From NCBI GenBank assembly GCA_027563935.2, contig CM050449.1:15824501-15888500 (forward strand): a stretch of DNA of 64,000 nucleotides, in the 5' to 3' direction. Positions 33,960 to 44,783 of the stretch are shown piece by piece. This stretch comes from Costus lasius. Taxonomy: Eukaryota > Streptophyta > Magnoliopsida > Zingiberales > Costaceae. The translations under genes and the position numbers were made by a program. A model generated the notes under the pieces. The model worked only from the letters and a program-made list of their open reading frames with translations, ran no database searches and was not told where the DNA came from. The stretch's first letter is position 1. Each line of letters begins with the position of its first letter.

Positions 33960-35828
33960 TTAGAAAACTTTTGCTCCTTTGGATAAAGAAACCATGCTAT
34001 TACATTGCACAGCATACACTCTTCTTCTAATATCAGTTATCAATGTAGTTGCAGTCTCCACAGCTGTCTCATTTGAGCTTTGTAACTTATTCAGCTTCTT
34101 CGAATCTTTATATGTTTTTAAAGTATCAGACATTACCTCAGCTCTCCTCATGATAGATTTCCTGCGCTCAACAGCATGCTCATGTTCCTTTTCCCTGTAA
34201 GTATCTGGCAGCTTAGTAGAATGCCGCACCGAATTCATCAGATCTGAAACTTTTCTCTCCAATTCTAGCATTTCAAACTTTTTTAGTTCTTTCATAAGCA
34301 TCCGGTAAGTGATGTACTGTGGCACAATTCCTCTCTTGATCATATTCTCAAACTCTATAGAGGCTTCCTCAAATTTACGCATTCGACAAAGCAAATGCAC
34401 CAACATTGTACTTATATCCAAGTCCAAATCAAAGCCATTCCTATTCATCTCCTTGATCAGCTGAGATGTCAATTCTAATCTCTCTTTCTCGCACAACATT
34501 TTGATCAGCAACTCATAGGTGAGTCGATTGGGCGAGTACCCTGAACGAATCATCTTTGTATAGAGATTCATGCCTTCTTCAATCTTTCCAAATTTGGAGA
34601 AAAATTTGAAGAAATAATTGTAGGTGGCCGGGGTCGGAAGAATACCCCTACCAATCATCATCTTGAGAACTTTACTAGCTCCGGCTAGGTCCCCCTTCTT
34701 GCAGAACCCCTTTACTAGAGAGTTGAAGGTGGAAATGTTGGAAGAAACACCATAAAGAGGGAATTTTTCAAGCATGCCAAAGGCCTCCTTGAATCTACCA
34801 TCCTCAGCCAGCGCATCAATGATAGGATTGCATGTGAGAACGTTGGCCTCAATCCCATCAGCCTTCATCTCTTCCAAGAGGGTGACAGCCTGCTCAGGGC
34901 GGCGCATCCGGCACAGCCCCTCAATTAGGGTTCCATAAGTGACGACTGTGGGGCGAACTCCCTCTTGCCTCATCTGGTCCCACAGTCGCTCGGCCTTACG
35001 CAGCTTCCGAAGCCGGAACCAGCCATGGAGGAGAATATTGTAGACCCGAACAGAAGGGACCACCGCTGAATCCTTCCTAGCGCGGTCGAGGAACTCCGCC
35101 GCCGCCTTCGGGTGCCCCTCCTTGCATAGGGCGTCGATGAGGAGCTCAAAGGGGTCGATGCCCTCCTCCGTGGAGACGGCTTCTGGGTGGCGGCGGACGT
35201 ACACGAAAGTGCGGATGGCGGCGGAGGGCATTCCAGCACGGGCATAGCGGCGCATGAGGGCAGCAAAGGCGGAAAGAGGGGCAGGCGCGCCGTCGAGGAG
35301 GAGGGACCAGGCCGCATCAAAAGCCCGGGACTTGGCAAGGAGGTCAATAAAGGAGACGATTAGGGAGGGGGAGAGGTGGGGACGGGCCCAGCGGTGGAGA
35401 GCGAGGAGGGCTGCCGAAGGTAGATCACCGGCACGAAGGATGGCGGAGACGATGTCGGCAGAAGGGAAGATACCGCAACAGAGGAGGGCGGAATCGAGGT
35501 CGGGAATAGCGGATGTCGTCCGGAGGATTCGGACGACGGTGGCAGCATGGGCGGTGACATCTTCGTCTTCTACGGAGGGGGTGGCTGGCGGAGGCTGTGG
35601 CTGTGGCGCTTGGCCCGAAAATTTTAGCACCGCAAGTTCAGATTCGGGGTCCGGTGGAGAAGGCCATCGCAAGAGGGGATTGCCGGGTGCGGAGAGCCAC
35701 GAGGAGGAGGTGGTGGTGGAGGAGGAGGAGGAGGCAGAGGCAGAGGAACGTGCGCGGAGGAGAGTGCAGTGGGTTTTGGTGGTGCGGCGGGAGGTAACGA
35801 TTAGTCGCCGGAGGAGGGTGGGAAACAT
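33960..35828 (-). CDS. P-class pentatricopeptide repeat protein (At5g11310/SOAR1-like)
   Basis: This is a single-exon gene for 622 aa read from ATG at 35828. The first ~20 residues are basic and hydroxylated with no acid (MFPTLLRRLIVTSRRTTKTH), like a mitochondrial presequence, and a Ser/Thr-rich linker follows. From about 225 to 535 there are P-type 35-residue PPR motifs (RVYNILLHGWFRLRKLRKAE, TYGTLIEGLCRMRRPEQAV, STFNSLVKGFCKKGDLAGAS, TYNYFFKFFSKFGKIEEGMN). The C-terminal tail carries RRKSIMRRAEVMSDTLKTY, which I recall as characteristic of At5g11310 (SOAR1, a regulator of abscisic-acid signalling). There is no E or DYW domain. P-class PPR proteins bind organellar or other RNA. The 5' half is GC-rich and the 3' half is not, the gradient seen in monocot genes. 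Assignment to SOAR1 is from memory and moderately sure. Confidence 0.85.
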   Translation of the reverse strand: MFPTLLRRLIVTSRRTTKTHCTLLRARSSASASSSSSTTTSSSWLSAPGNPLLRWPSPPDPESELAVLKFSGQAPQPQPPPATPSVEDEDVTAHAATVVRILRTTSAIPDLDSALLCCGIFPSADIVSAILRAGDLPSAALLALHRWARPHLSPSLIVSFIDLLAKSRAFDAAWSLLLDGAPAPLSAFAALMRRYARAGMPSAAIRTFVYVRRHPEAVSTEEGIDPFELLIDALCKEGHPKAAAEFLDRARKDSAVVPSVRVYNILLHGWFRLRKLRKAERLWDQMRQEGVRPTVVTYGTLIEGLCRMRRPEQAVTLLEEMKADGIEANVLTCNPIIDALAEDGRFKEAFGMLEKFPLYGVSSNISTFNSLVKGFCKKGDLAGASKVLKMMIGRGILPTPATYNYFFKFFSKFGKIEEGMNLYTKMIRSGYSPNRLTYELLIKMLCEKERLELTSQLIKEMNRNGFDLDLDISTMLVHLLCRMRKFEEASIEFENMIKRGIVPQYITYRMLMKELKKFEMLELERKVSDLMNSVRHSTKLPDTYREKEHEHAVERRKSIMRRAEVMSDTLKTYKDSKKLNKLQSSNETAVETATTLITDIRRRVYAVQCNSMVSLSKGAKVF

Positions 35829-37139
35829 ACGGAACCGCAGTTTATTTCGTCGAGCACCTGGTCGGCGACCAGAGCGAAGGAGAAAATAGCACTAAATAAT
35901 CCAAAGTCCAGTAAGTAACTATCGTGTTAAGTTTCGTGTTTATATTATGGATGCACATTAATATTTATGTTTTTTGTATTAGAGCTTTTTCGTTCCTAGC
36001 TAAATTTAGTGCAAATAGAAAATAAATTTTAAATGAAAAGATGCAACAAGTATTTCTGCACAAATATACGATTTATCAAACTGCTTTGAGCAATAAAATA
36101 GAAAAAAAAAAGAGTAAAACTCATAATAAAAAGGAAAGAGAACCAAGTAAATATTTTAAATTTTATGTTACATGATAATCAAGTTACAGTTTATGTTATA
36201 TATGCTTATGCTTTAGCAGCTTGTATTAATGTTTGATTTCAAATTAGGAAGTTATTTCTATAATAATTATAATTAAAAATAGTATTGAAATTACACCCAA
36301 TAGCCTTGAAAAGGAAAAGATTTTTGCGGAACGGTACCCTTATGCGATGATAGCGGGATGATCCCCATGTCTTGAGATTTATACGATACGGTGTTATATA
36401 ATAATGCATTAATGTTATACGATAAACGTGTTATACGATAATACATATATGTTATATGATATATTAACGGTACATATTATATCATAATACAAATATGTTA
36501 TACGATATTTATCGTATAACATTTTTATCATATAATATTAGTATATTATCATATAACATCGTATCATATAAATCTTAAAATAACGTATAAATGCGGGTAA
36601 GAAAGATGCAAAACCCTCCTGTGATCATCACAGTACCCTTCCGCAAAAATTTAGGGCGCTTTTGCAACTATTTATAGAGGGTGTATGTGAAATAATTTCA
36701 TGTACTGATTGATTATTCTGGAGTACAAAGTTTGCTCTTATAGATACAAGAAATGCAATGCATATGCTTGCTATGTTTGTTGAAGCCAAGAGGCCCAAGA
36801 CCCAGTCACAAGAGAGCAATGGATCTTACTGCTACGCCCACACACTCTACCTACTCAGAATTAAACAGAAAATAAAGGACAGTAAACCCTCTCTGTACAT
36901 GCCTTCTAACCGATGTGATTGCTTGTGGAGTTACTAATCTTTGGAGCATCCTTGAGCCATTCTTGGAGCTGCAAACACCATGAAAGCAACCTTATGAGCC
37001 TTGTGAACAAGCATTCTATGAACTATGGTGTCAACCTGAAGTAAAATGCACATTTTGGCTCCCTACACAATCGAATCATAGAGTTGAAAAGCAATTGTCT
37101 AAGAATTGAAAGACTAAGGGCAGAAAGAAGTCATCGGTG
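35829..37139. other. Spacer between the PPR and Aux/IAA genes
   Basis: It holds the upstream region of the minus-strand PPR gene and, at its right end, the 3' UTR of the minus-strand Aux/IAA gene. Apart from the foldback MITE at 36321-36649 I see no structured feature. Confidence 0.6.
36321..36649. mobile_element. Foldback MITE with nested inverted repeats (329 bp)
   Basis: The ends are TTTTTGCGGAACGGTAC and GTACCCTTCCGCAAAAA, inverted with one mismatch in 17. Further in, 36375-36399 and 36551-36575 are inverted copies with 23 of 25 bases matching. At the centre 36497-36520 is GTTATACGAT-ATTT-ATCGTATAAC. The whole unit can fold into one long hairpin. The motif TTATACGATA and variants recur at least six times inside it. 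No clear target duplication was read and no coding capacity is present. Superfamily not assigned. Confidence 0.75.
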
Positions 37140-38038
37140 TTAACCTAAGTTGACAGCTTCAGAGCTTTTCATTAACCGCAGTCGTTTGCATGAAGCAACA
37201 AACATCCTGGAAAAAAATAGAAAAGTTTGATTGATCAAGTATTTAGCTTGACGTTGGAAACCGAAGGGTGCTTGGCAGTGCATCAAAGTAATTATGATCA
37301 AGAAGAGCTTACTTCCAAGGGACATCTCCGACGAGCATCCAGTCGCCGTCCTTGTCCTCGTATGTTGGAACGTACTCCGTCCCGTTGACGGGATCCACCA
37401 GTCTCCTCTGCTGCTCGTTCGGGCCTTCGCCTGCCCAGAGAAGGAAAGCCAAGAACACAGTGTAAATTGACGGTAATTCTTTAAGGATCTGATGCTGTTT
37501 AATTTCCTCTGTTATTTCCAAAAGAAACGAAGCAAAAGACTTTGATTATTTAGGCGGAACATACGAAGAGTGAAGCAGGAGAACATGTCCTCGAGAGCAA
37601 CAAGCAGCTGCTGGTAGCCCCCGTAAGTCTCCAAGTTCACCTTCCGCAGGTACGGCGCGCCGTCCACGGCCACCTTCACGTAGCTGCAGGTCTTCAGCGC
37701 GTTCCGCCGGAACGACCGCACCGGAGGCCACCCCACCGCTTGTGCCCTGTGTGCTCGAATTCCGTTATCGCCCAGATGCAGATCGAAATATAAGTAGGCA
37801 TCGCAAGGGGTTCAATCCATGCTTACTTGGCAGGCGGAGGCTTGGAGACGGGCCCGGCGGAGGAGTCCGACGAGGCTACGCCGTCTGGGAGCCCACGCTT
37901 CCTCTCCGTCGCGTCAGTGGACTGCTTGGGAAAGGTTCCGGCGCCAGGCAAGCCGAGTGTGAGCTCCGTCTCCTCAAACCGCAGCCCACCGATCACCTCC
38001 GACTCCGTCGAACTTATCCCCGTCTCACTCGTCGACAT
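37140..38038 (-). CDS. Aux/IAA transcriptional repressor, four exons
   Basis: Exons in gene order are 38038-37827, 37746-37565, 37430-37313 and 37206-37140, giving 192 aa plus stop with all junctions GT-AG and in phase. Domain I (EAR repression motif) is TELTLGLPG at 24-32. Domain II degron is QAVGWPPVR at 73-81. Domains III/IV form the PB1 interaction fold: [20 protein letters not shown] near 93-112, and [16 protein letters not shown] at 155-170 with the acidic D-K-D-G-D. Basic stretches ERKRG and RSFRRN can serve as nuclear signals. The family binds ARF factors, recruits TOPLESS and is degraded through TIR1/AFB when auxin is present. The start is the first ATG; an in-frame TTG at 38050 is not credible. 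Small differences from the consensus are QA for QV in the degron and PWKM for PWEM. Confidence 0.93.
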
Positions 38039-38149
38039 CTCCAGCTCCAATCACCGGCGATCTCCGTTGATCATAGGCCTTTCCCTTCTCTTCTTGATGT
38101 ATGCGTTCAATCAAAATTCATTCATTTAATGGTACTAATATATCGAACT

Positions 38150-38525
38150 ACTATAATCTGTCGGACAGGTGGAAGGAACTGATTTAGTGGTCGATGGACC
38201 AAGACAGTCAGCCGACAGGATGAGTAAGGAAAACAGCGAGCAAGGCGGTTTTCCCGGAGCGGTGCGGGCCCCGGTGCGATTCCCCCTGTCGCTCCTCGAC
38301 GACTCGGCTCGCGATATGAACCGGAACTGACGGGCCATCGCCGCCTAGTGAGAAACAGCGCCCAGCTTTCCTCTCCACGAACATTCAGACAGGTCATTGT
38401 TGCACCATAAGTGGAAGCTGAATCTTGTTGCAACGGGGGGAGACTTAAAGTGGGTGGCGTGTGGGTGGCAAGAGCGGTAGCAGACGCATGTGGCGTGAGC
38501 TGTAGCCTGTTGTCGACCTGTCTCG
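38150..38525. promoter_or_regulatory. Cluster of TGTCNN auxin-response-type motifs upstream of the Aux/IAA gene
   Basis: Motifs are TGTCGG at 38159-38164 inside the palindrome CTGTCGGACAG, CCGACA (TGTCGG on the minus strand) at 38212-38217, TGTCGC at 38287-38292, and TGTCGA followed by the classic TGTCTC at 38511-38516 and 38519-38524. Aux/IAA genes are typically ARF targets, so the placement 120-490 bp before the start codon is sensible. Six-base motifs occur often by chance, so only the cluster has weight. Confidence 0.45.
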
Positions 38526-39266
38526 TCTGACCCCGTACTCACGGCCACCTGCCACCCCACCAGTGGGCTGCGGTTCCCTGTTTACATGTGGCAGGCTGCC
38601 GTTTGACTATACTGAAAGAGCGACCTCTCATCTGGTCAAATTAATGTCTGTGGTCCAAACGCAGTCTACTTATCGCCCATCGAAAATTTTTACCAGAAAC
38701 AATGAATTAATGCAGCCGAATTATTTCATTAATCTTTAATTTATTGTGTCATTTTAGTACACTGAAAGACGATAGCAGACAGTCTGAAATATTAAACTAA
38801 TTTTATAGCCTAAAATACAAAATACGCCTGAAGTCGTATAAGTAGTCGACGGGCCCTGCGCAGGCCAATTTCTCCCAAAACAGAGGAGAAGAGGAAGAAT
38901 CGAACTAATATTGACCAAACGTTGAATTTTATTGTTTTGTTTCGACCAACATGGAACTTTTCAACAATTCAGCTTCTAATCTGAACCAATTTAACTCCTA
39001 AATGTAGGATTTATTCAAAAAAGAGAAAAGCTACTGTGAACTATTTATCAAGATGACGTAGAGATAAAGAGGATGATACCCTAAAATGGTATAATTTACT
39101 GTAAATTAAACGTTGTGATAGAGCTCAACTTTTGCAAACGCCAAAAAGAAGTACACTACTGGTCAACGGTAACGAATAGCTCTCGCTTTATTTAGGAACA
39201 AGTACAGTACGTATCCGGAGATACAAAATCCTCATGCATCATCTGCTTTTTAATCCGATCGGTAGA
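38526..39266. other. Spacer between the Aux/IAA promoter and the RNase gene 3' end
   Basis: AT-rich sequence without a supportable feature. The right ~100 bases are probably the 3' UTR of the minus-strand RNase T2 family gene. Confidence 0.5.
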
Positions 39267-40318
39267 TCATTCATTGGAGACGACCATTTCGATAGGTTTC
39301 TTAGTAGCATAAGCGTCTCCAATTTCGATAGGTTTCTTAGTAGCAGAAGCAGCAGCAAGCACGGCGGCACCTTGGGCGGTAGCGCCGAAAGGAGCGAACA
39401 GAACCTCCTCACTGCACGTGAACTCCGGCGTCACCGGACACTCGATCACGGTCGTGGCGTCCTTGTCCACGCAAATGTAGATCTCATACAGTTGGAACAA
39501 TCCGAACTTATCTTTGCTGCATCGTATGATCGGCGTTGCCCCGATCCCCTCTTTGATCGCACTCACGATCTCCGATACTTGGTAAAAGTAAAACGCCGAC
39601 GGTACAATGCCTGCCGAAAACCCAGCAGACAGAGAATCAAGAAAATGATAAGCTCTGTCTAGTTTATAAACATTGAAATGCTTTTAGTTACCTCTGTCGC
39701 TCAGAAGGGTAAGCACATCGACCTGGTCTTGGAGGTCCAGCGCCGCTTTGAAGTAGTCATACTCCTCCAAACCGGTGCACACGCCGTACTGCTTCCAGGC
39801 CTTCTTCCAGTTGCTGACGCCATTGTTGCTCGGGCACTTGAGGTTGCTCCAGTGTGCGTTCAGATCATCCCGCAGGTTCTCGATCTGTCAGTGCTACGTC
39901 GAGCTAATCACTTACTACACATGCAAACTGCAGGCCAACTAAAGTAGTTCTTGCTAATATGTAAATCTACTTGTTTCACGTAGAAGGAACTGGAGCTGCA
40001 CTTGGTGACGGCCTCCCCAGTGGTGTTGTCGTAAGGCCACAGTCCCCTAATGGAGAAATCGTTTGCGGGCGGGCCTGTTGTTGGCATGCAGCATTTCGAT
40101 TGCATGCAATACGCTCCTGGCCACTGCATGACATCATTATTATACATTAGCAATAAAATATTTTACAAGGAAATTAATTAAGCTCGATTGAGTTGATCTG
40201 TATATACCAAGAGGACTAGGAAGTAAAAGTCAAAGCTATCGGCTGCAAGCAAGGGAAACAGAAGCAGTAGCGCAGAGCCGATGACTGCTGCAGGCCGGAG
40301 GAGAGTTGACGAATGCAT
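39267..40318 (-). CDS. RNase T2 family protein lacking its catalytic residues
   Basis: Exons in gene order are 40318-40208, 40123-39971, 39884-39692 and 39610-39267 (266 aa plus stop, all GT-AG, in phase). A signal peptide is visible (basic start, then AVIGSALLLLFPLLAA), so the protein is secreted or vacuolar. The S-like RNase fold is recognisable: FDFYFLVLLWPGAYC, CCMPTTGPPANDF, GLWP, the Trp-rich block and YEIYICVDKDATTVIECP. Conserved Cys positions are kept. Catalytic site I reads SIRGLWP with Arg63 where the family has His. Site II reads WKKAWKQYGVC where active members have WxHEWxKHGTC, so both His, the Glu and the Lys are replaced. RNase activity is therefore not expected; some plants use such RNase-related proteins for storage or defence. 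A C-terminal extension of ~37 residues has a 12-residue duplication (ATKKPIE twice). Confidence 0.88.
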
Positions 40319-40383
40319 GGTTGTGTTCTTGCTTTCTCTCCTTGTTGTTAATTAATGTGGAAAGATCTGGAGATGAACGCTGT

Positions 40384-40391
40384 ATTTATAT
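40384..40391 (-). promoter_or_regulatory. TATA box of the RNase T2 family gene
   Basis: TATAAATA on the minus strand, 66 bp upstream of the start codon, is a textbook TATA match at a plausible distance for a short 5' UTR. Confidence 0.6.
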
Positions 40392-41790
40392 GGAACGGCT
40401 AGGGTTGGTTTACTGCAGCAGCTGCTCGACGACGATGTCGATAAGATCGTGCAGACATCACAAAATTATTGGAAGATCATGTCGGTAAACATGCTGATCC
40501 AGTGGTGGTGAAGGCTGTAATTTTCTCCGCGTGCAGCATGCGCTGTCCTGGCCAATTATTGGATTGATTTGGCTGCTTTATGTTTCGAAATATAAATCAA
40601 TACTTCAGAACAGAATAAAGACTTTTTGTTCTTCAATATTATTTAATTATATATAATTAAAATTACATTATGACCTTAAAAAATTGATTCAAAGGTCATA
40701 TTAGCTTATTGATCGAGCTAAATATTTTGCGGAAAATTTGAGGGGGAAAAAGACAAAGTGATTAATTGATGGCTACTGTGTACTCGTATTGAAGATGAGA
40801 TGGGTCATCATCAAAATTTAATGCCGGGTGTCGTGGTTTGATAATTCACCAGAAATTTATTCAAATTAAGGATTTAAGATCTGTCGGCACATGTTTCACA
40901 TGTCGATGATTAAAACCCAAAAAAGTCAGAACAGCTTAAAGTTCTTTGTTTGGATTCACATAAAGAACAGCTTAAAATAGCTTAATGATATCTTTGATAT
41001 TTGATATATATATATATAATTAAGCTTAAATCTCTATGAAGACGCTTTTAGAGATAATAAAGTAATATGCATTGGTACTGAAATAAAATTTATAAGTAAC
41101 TCAAGCTAGACATCAGAGTTTTGATTAATTCTTCTACTCTAGGTTGTGTTTTCTTGAAAAAAAAATCCAAGACAAAGAGAAGAAAAATATCAAAATAATA
41201 ATTAAAGTATATTTTTTTTCTATGTGGATTTCTTTCAAAAAAAAATACAGCCTAAAATCTCAAGTTGAACACTAATATGTGTAGTCTTGTTACTTGGTTT
41301 ACCCAACTAGTTAAATAAAAATCATGTGGAGGGTCCTTATGTACTAGCTTATACGTTGGGCCCTGCCATTGCTGTTTGACATATAGAACGTGTGATTGTA
41401 TATGCACAAATTACTGGGCAATGCAAATAATATGCATTCTGTGACCACTACAACCATACAAGACCTTGTAAATAATTTAATTTGACCAAATAATTGGGGT
41501 ATTTAGGGTGTGCATTTAAGAATTTAGTACTAGTACCAATAGCAAGTTTGGTATTAGACTCGAGAATTATGAATTTTAGGTACTCCTACCAATAGCACTA
41601 CTGAAATTTATATTAGTACTAATAGCGCTGTCCTAAAATTTATTTCAAAATTTATCCAAAATATAAAACATTTGTGCTTAGTGGTGATGGACTTAAATTT
41701 ATATTAGCACTAATACCGCTATGCTAAAATTATTGAATTTTTTTTTTCAAAATATAAAATATTTTTGCTTAGTGAGGATGGACTTTCACT
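40392..41790. other. Intergenic AT-rich stretch
   Basis: It contains short TA-dinucleotide runs (about 41009-41021) and two related segments near 41530 and 41600-41720 built on the word AGTACTAATAG/AGCACTAATA. No gene or defined element was identified. Confidence 0.45.
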
Positions 41791-41794
41791 AGAT

Positions 41795-43710
41795 GGAGGT
41801 AAAGGTGGCAAACGAGCCGGATTGGGCCATAGCCTGCATGGCACGGAATGACATGGGCAAAACATAGCACGACTTGTTAACCAGATCAATGGGTTCTGGG
41901 CCAGGCTGGGTTGAATCCTTCAGGCATGCTGGCCGGGCCGGGCTTCTCATGCCAATGGGCCGGGATGGGCACGACACTCGGGCTGGCTCAGGCATGACAT
42001 GCAGTTAACATTTTTTTTCTTTTGAATTTGGGTGTCCAAATTCAAATTCTACGTATGTTATTTTACCGTAATACCTTATAAAGTATCCAAAAAATTTAAA
42101 TTTATGGGTATAATTATCTTTTAGTTATAACATTACTAGTTTACCCTCTTTTAATAATAATAAATAGAGGATAAATTTATAAATTTACATTCATTTTATC
42201 CTTATAAATTCTATTATGGGTTCCTATATTTTCATATACAAAATTTTAGTTTTAATTATTTTTTATTACATTCCTCTTAATCACATTAGATTTAATTATT
42301 TTGTTAATTGTGTTGTAGCCTTGCAGGTGAGCACGAGGCATGAAGAAAAATGATACGTAATAGAAGATTAGCGATAATTATTATTCTGCGAGATTCAATG
42401 CTTGATCTTCCATATGTTTATCCTAAATTTCTTCAATGCTGAATAATGAAGAATAACAATTTTAAGTATTATTGAGCGTGTTCATCGAATCATAAGAATT
42501 GATGCATTTAGGTTCAAAGAACACATTATCTACTTATCTAATCACACAAGATACTAATTTTTGGCTTCTCCCTCCCCTGAGGTTCAGATCGAGATAGAGA
42601 TTGAGGACTTTCAAATTAATGATAGCGTGGACAATAGTGACAATATCAATGATAAGCTAGATCAATATACCAAACCAAACCAAGCTCAAGTGTCGACTGA
42701 GTTTTTTACCATCGAAGAAGGAGATAGAGCTGCAAATATGGAGAGAAGATGGAGCACAGAGAGCAAGTATGCTTAACACCATGCTCGCATATCTTCCATA
42801 GTACTTGCTTACGACACTAGCCACTGGTCAATTGTCTATGCCCATTATGTCGGCAATTGGTTTAAGTTGCAATATATAATTTATAATTATGAAATTTAAT
42901 CTAGTTGGTTTGAACTTTACTCATGTGATCAAACTTAAATATGAGGTTTAAGTTGCAAACTTTGTATATTATTATTATATTAAATTTTAATGAATTAATA
43001 TTTTAGAAATTTTTCTATTATTATTGTTGTTATTATATAAATAAATTTTGACAAATTATTTTTTTTTTTTCAAATTTTTTAAGGAGTTAATATATTTTTC
43101 TAGAAGTTTTTGTATTTGTTGTATTAGTTTTAATATGTTAATGAAATTTGATTAACATAAATAATTTTTTTTTCAAAAATTTGTGCAATAGGAATTATCC
43201 CAATTTTCTTAATTTATCTTAATTTATAGATTTCTAATTTTAATAAATTAATAAATTTCTTTTTTATTATTTTATATTTTCCTAATATTTTTATATTAGT
43301 ATTATTATCTAAATAAAAAATTTTATAAAGTTTTTATATTATTATTATTGTTATTATTATCTAAATAAAATTTTAACTAATTAATATTTTTATAAGTTTC
43401 TTATTTTTTTCTAATTTTTAATATATTTTTCTTAAAGTTTTTATATTTGTATAATTATTTATAATATGTTAATAAAATTTAATTATATTTTTTTGGTTAA
43501 TTGAGCCTAATTTAGGGTTCACATGAGATCAAATATTGGTGGATAAATTTTATTATAGTCGTGCTTAACAAGGCCTATGGGCCGGGTTCTTTGGTCGTGC
43601 TGAACTCGGCCCATATGCCGATGCTGGGCTAAACTTTGGGCTGGCATGATTTAATCATGCCTCATGTCGGGATGATAACATGGTTAGCCACAAAACGAAG
43701 CTATAAACTT
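41795..43710. mobile_element. Degenerate hAT-like element
   Basis: The left end AAAGGTGGCAAACGAGCC and the GC-rich sub-terminal GGGCC/GGCCC words (41800-41990) face a similar GC-rich block at 43560-43690 (GGGCCGGGTTC, CTCGGCCCATATG, TGGGCTGGCATG) near GGTTAGCCAC. This is the usual arrangement of plant hAT elements, whose ends resemble TAGGGGTGGCAAA. The interior is AT-rich with one ORF (about 42555-42776) of acidic, Asn/Asp-rich character and no hAT domain. A target duplication was not found and boundaries are approximate. Confidence 0.42.
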
Positions 43711-44048
43711 GGGGTGCAATTTTTAAGCAGGGTTGCTTATGTGAGTTAAATGGGTCCTTTATAATTTTTTAAAAATCTAAAAGTAGTAGAGGCAGAAATC
43801 TCCAAGCATCCACCCTCCTCCCCTTCACCTCCACCTACTACTGCATCTGCAGTTGTGTTGCTGCTGGAGTTGGAATAAGTAAGAGGGCCGGGACGAGGAA
43901 ATTTGGTGTGTGACCATGGAATCGGAGGGCGGCGATGTCATAGGCATACAACTCCTAAGTGCCTCCTATTCTGTCCTCTCCTCTCTTCATATGTGATCTT
44001 TTATCTTGTACTCCTTTCTCTTCTCCTCTCAACCACCGCTCAAACTAA

Positions 44049-44348
44049 GGGTCTGTTTTATTGGGGAGAAAGAAAAGAAAAATAGAAAAAAAAAAATTTT
44101 CCTCTTGATTTGTTGAAAAGGCTGATTTGGAGGAAAAGAAAATGGGACCACTTTTCTCTCCTTTTTTGTTCTCTCCAAAAGAGGGAGAAAACACTTTTCT
44201 CCCCTTTTTTGTTCTCTCCAAAAGAGGGAGAAAACACTTTTCTCCCCCTCTTTGCTGCCAACCTTCCTATTTTTCTTCCCACTTATTTTTCTTCCTTTCT
44301 TTTTTACTCTTCTTTCTTTTTTTTCTTGCCCCCCAATGAAACAGGCCT
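44049..44348. mobile_element. Tourist-like MITE A (300 bp, TAA flanks)
   Basis: The ends GGGTCTGTTTTATTGGGG and CCCCAATGAAACAGGCCT are inverted with few mismatches and are flanked by TAA on both sides (44046-44048 and 44349-44351). That is the PIF/Harbinger target duplication. Inside, a 43-bp unit containing CTCTCCAAAAGAGGGAGAAA is repeated in tandem near 44171 and 44214. The Lys/Phe-rich ORFs here are repeat translations, not genes. Confidence 0.65.
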
Positions 44349-44783
44349 TAAGGCTGTATTTTTTTTTGGGGAGAAAAATGAGGAGAAGAGAAAGAAAGAG
44401 GTATTTTCTCTTGTTTTATTAAGAGGACTAATTTAAAAGGAAAGAAAAGTGGAGAGAAATTAAGGTGTTTTTCCACCGTTTTGGTTTCTCTCCAAATCGG
44501 GGGGAAAACTAATTTTTCTCCCTCGCCTCTCGTGATCAACCTCCATTGTTGTTGCCGCTCGCCGCCTCACCTTCACTTGCCTCGCTTAGTAGCTCGCTGC
44601 CTCACCTTCACCTGCCTCGCTCACCCCGTCGATGCTACCGCTCGCCGCCTCACTTTCGCCTACCTAGCTCGTCGTCGCTGCTAGAGCTCACACTGTCATT
44701 GCTGCCACTCACCGTCTCGCATTTGCCTGCCTTGCTCGCCTTTGCCCACCTCGCTCGCCCTGTTGTTTGCAGCTCGTGGCCTC

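Noticed and set aside
35254..35889. 211-aa + strand ORF opposite the 5' end of the minus-strand PPR gene
   Set aside because: Arg/Glu/Ala-rich shadow of the GC-rich PPR coding strand, with no domain.
38039..38050. Start of the Aux/IAA protein four codons further upstream
   Set aside because: The codon there is TTG, not ATG; the first ATG is at 38038-38036.
44110..44436. Phe/Lys/Ser-rich ORFs on both strands
   Set aside because: They are translations of purine/pyrimidine-biased MITE repeats.
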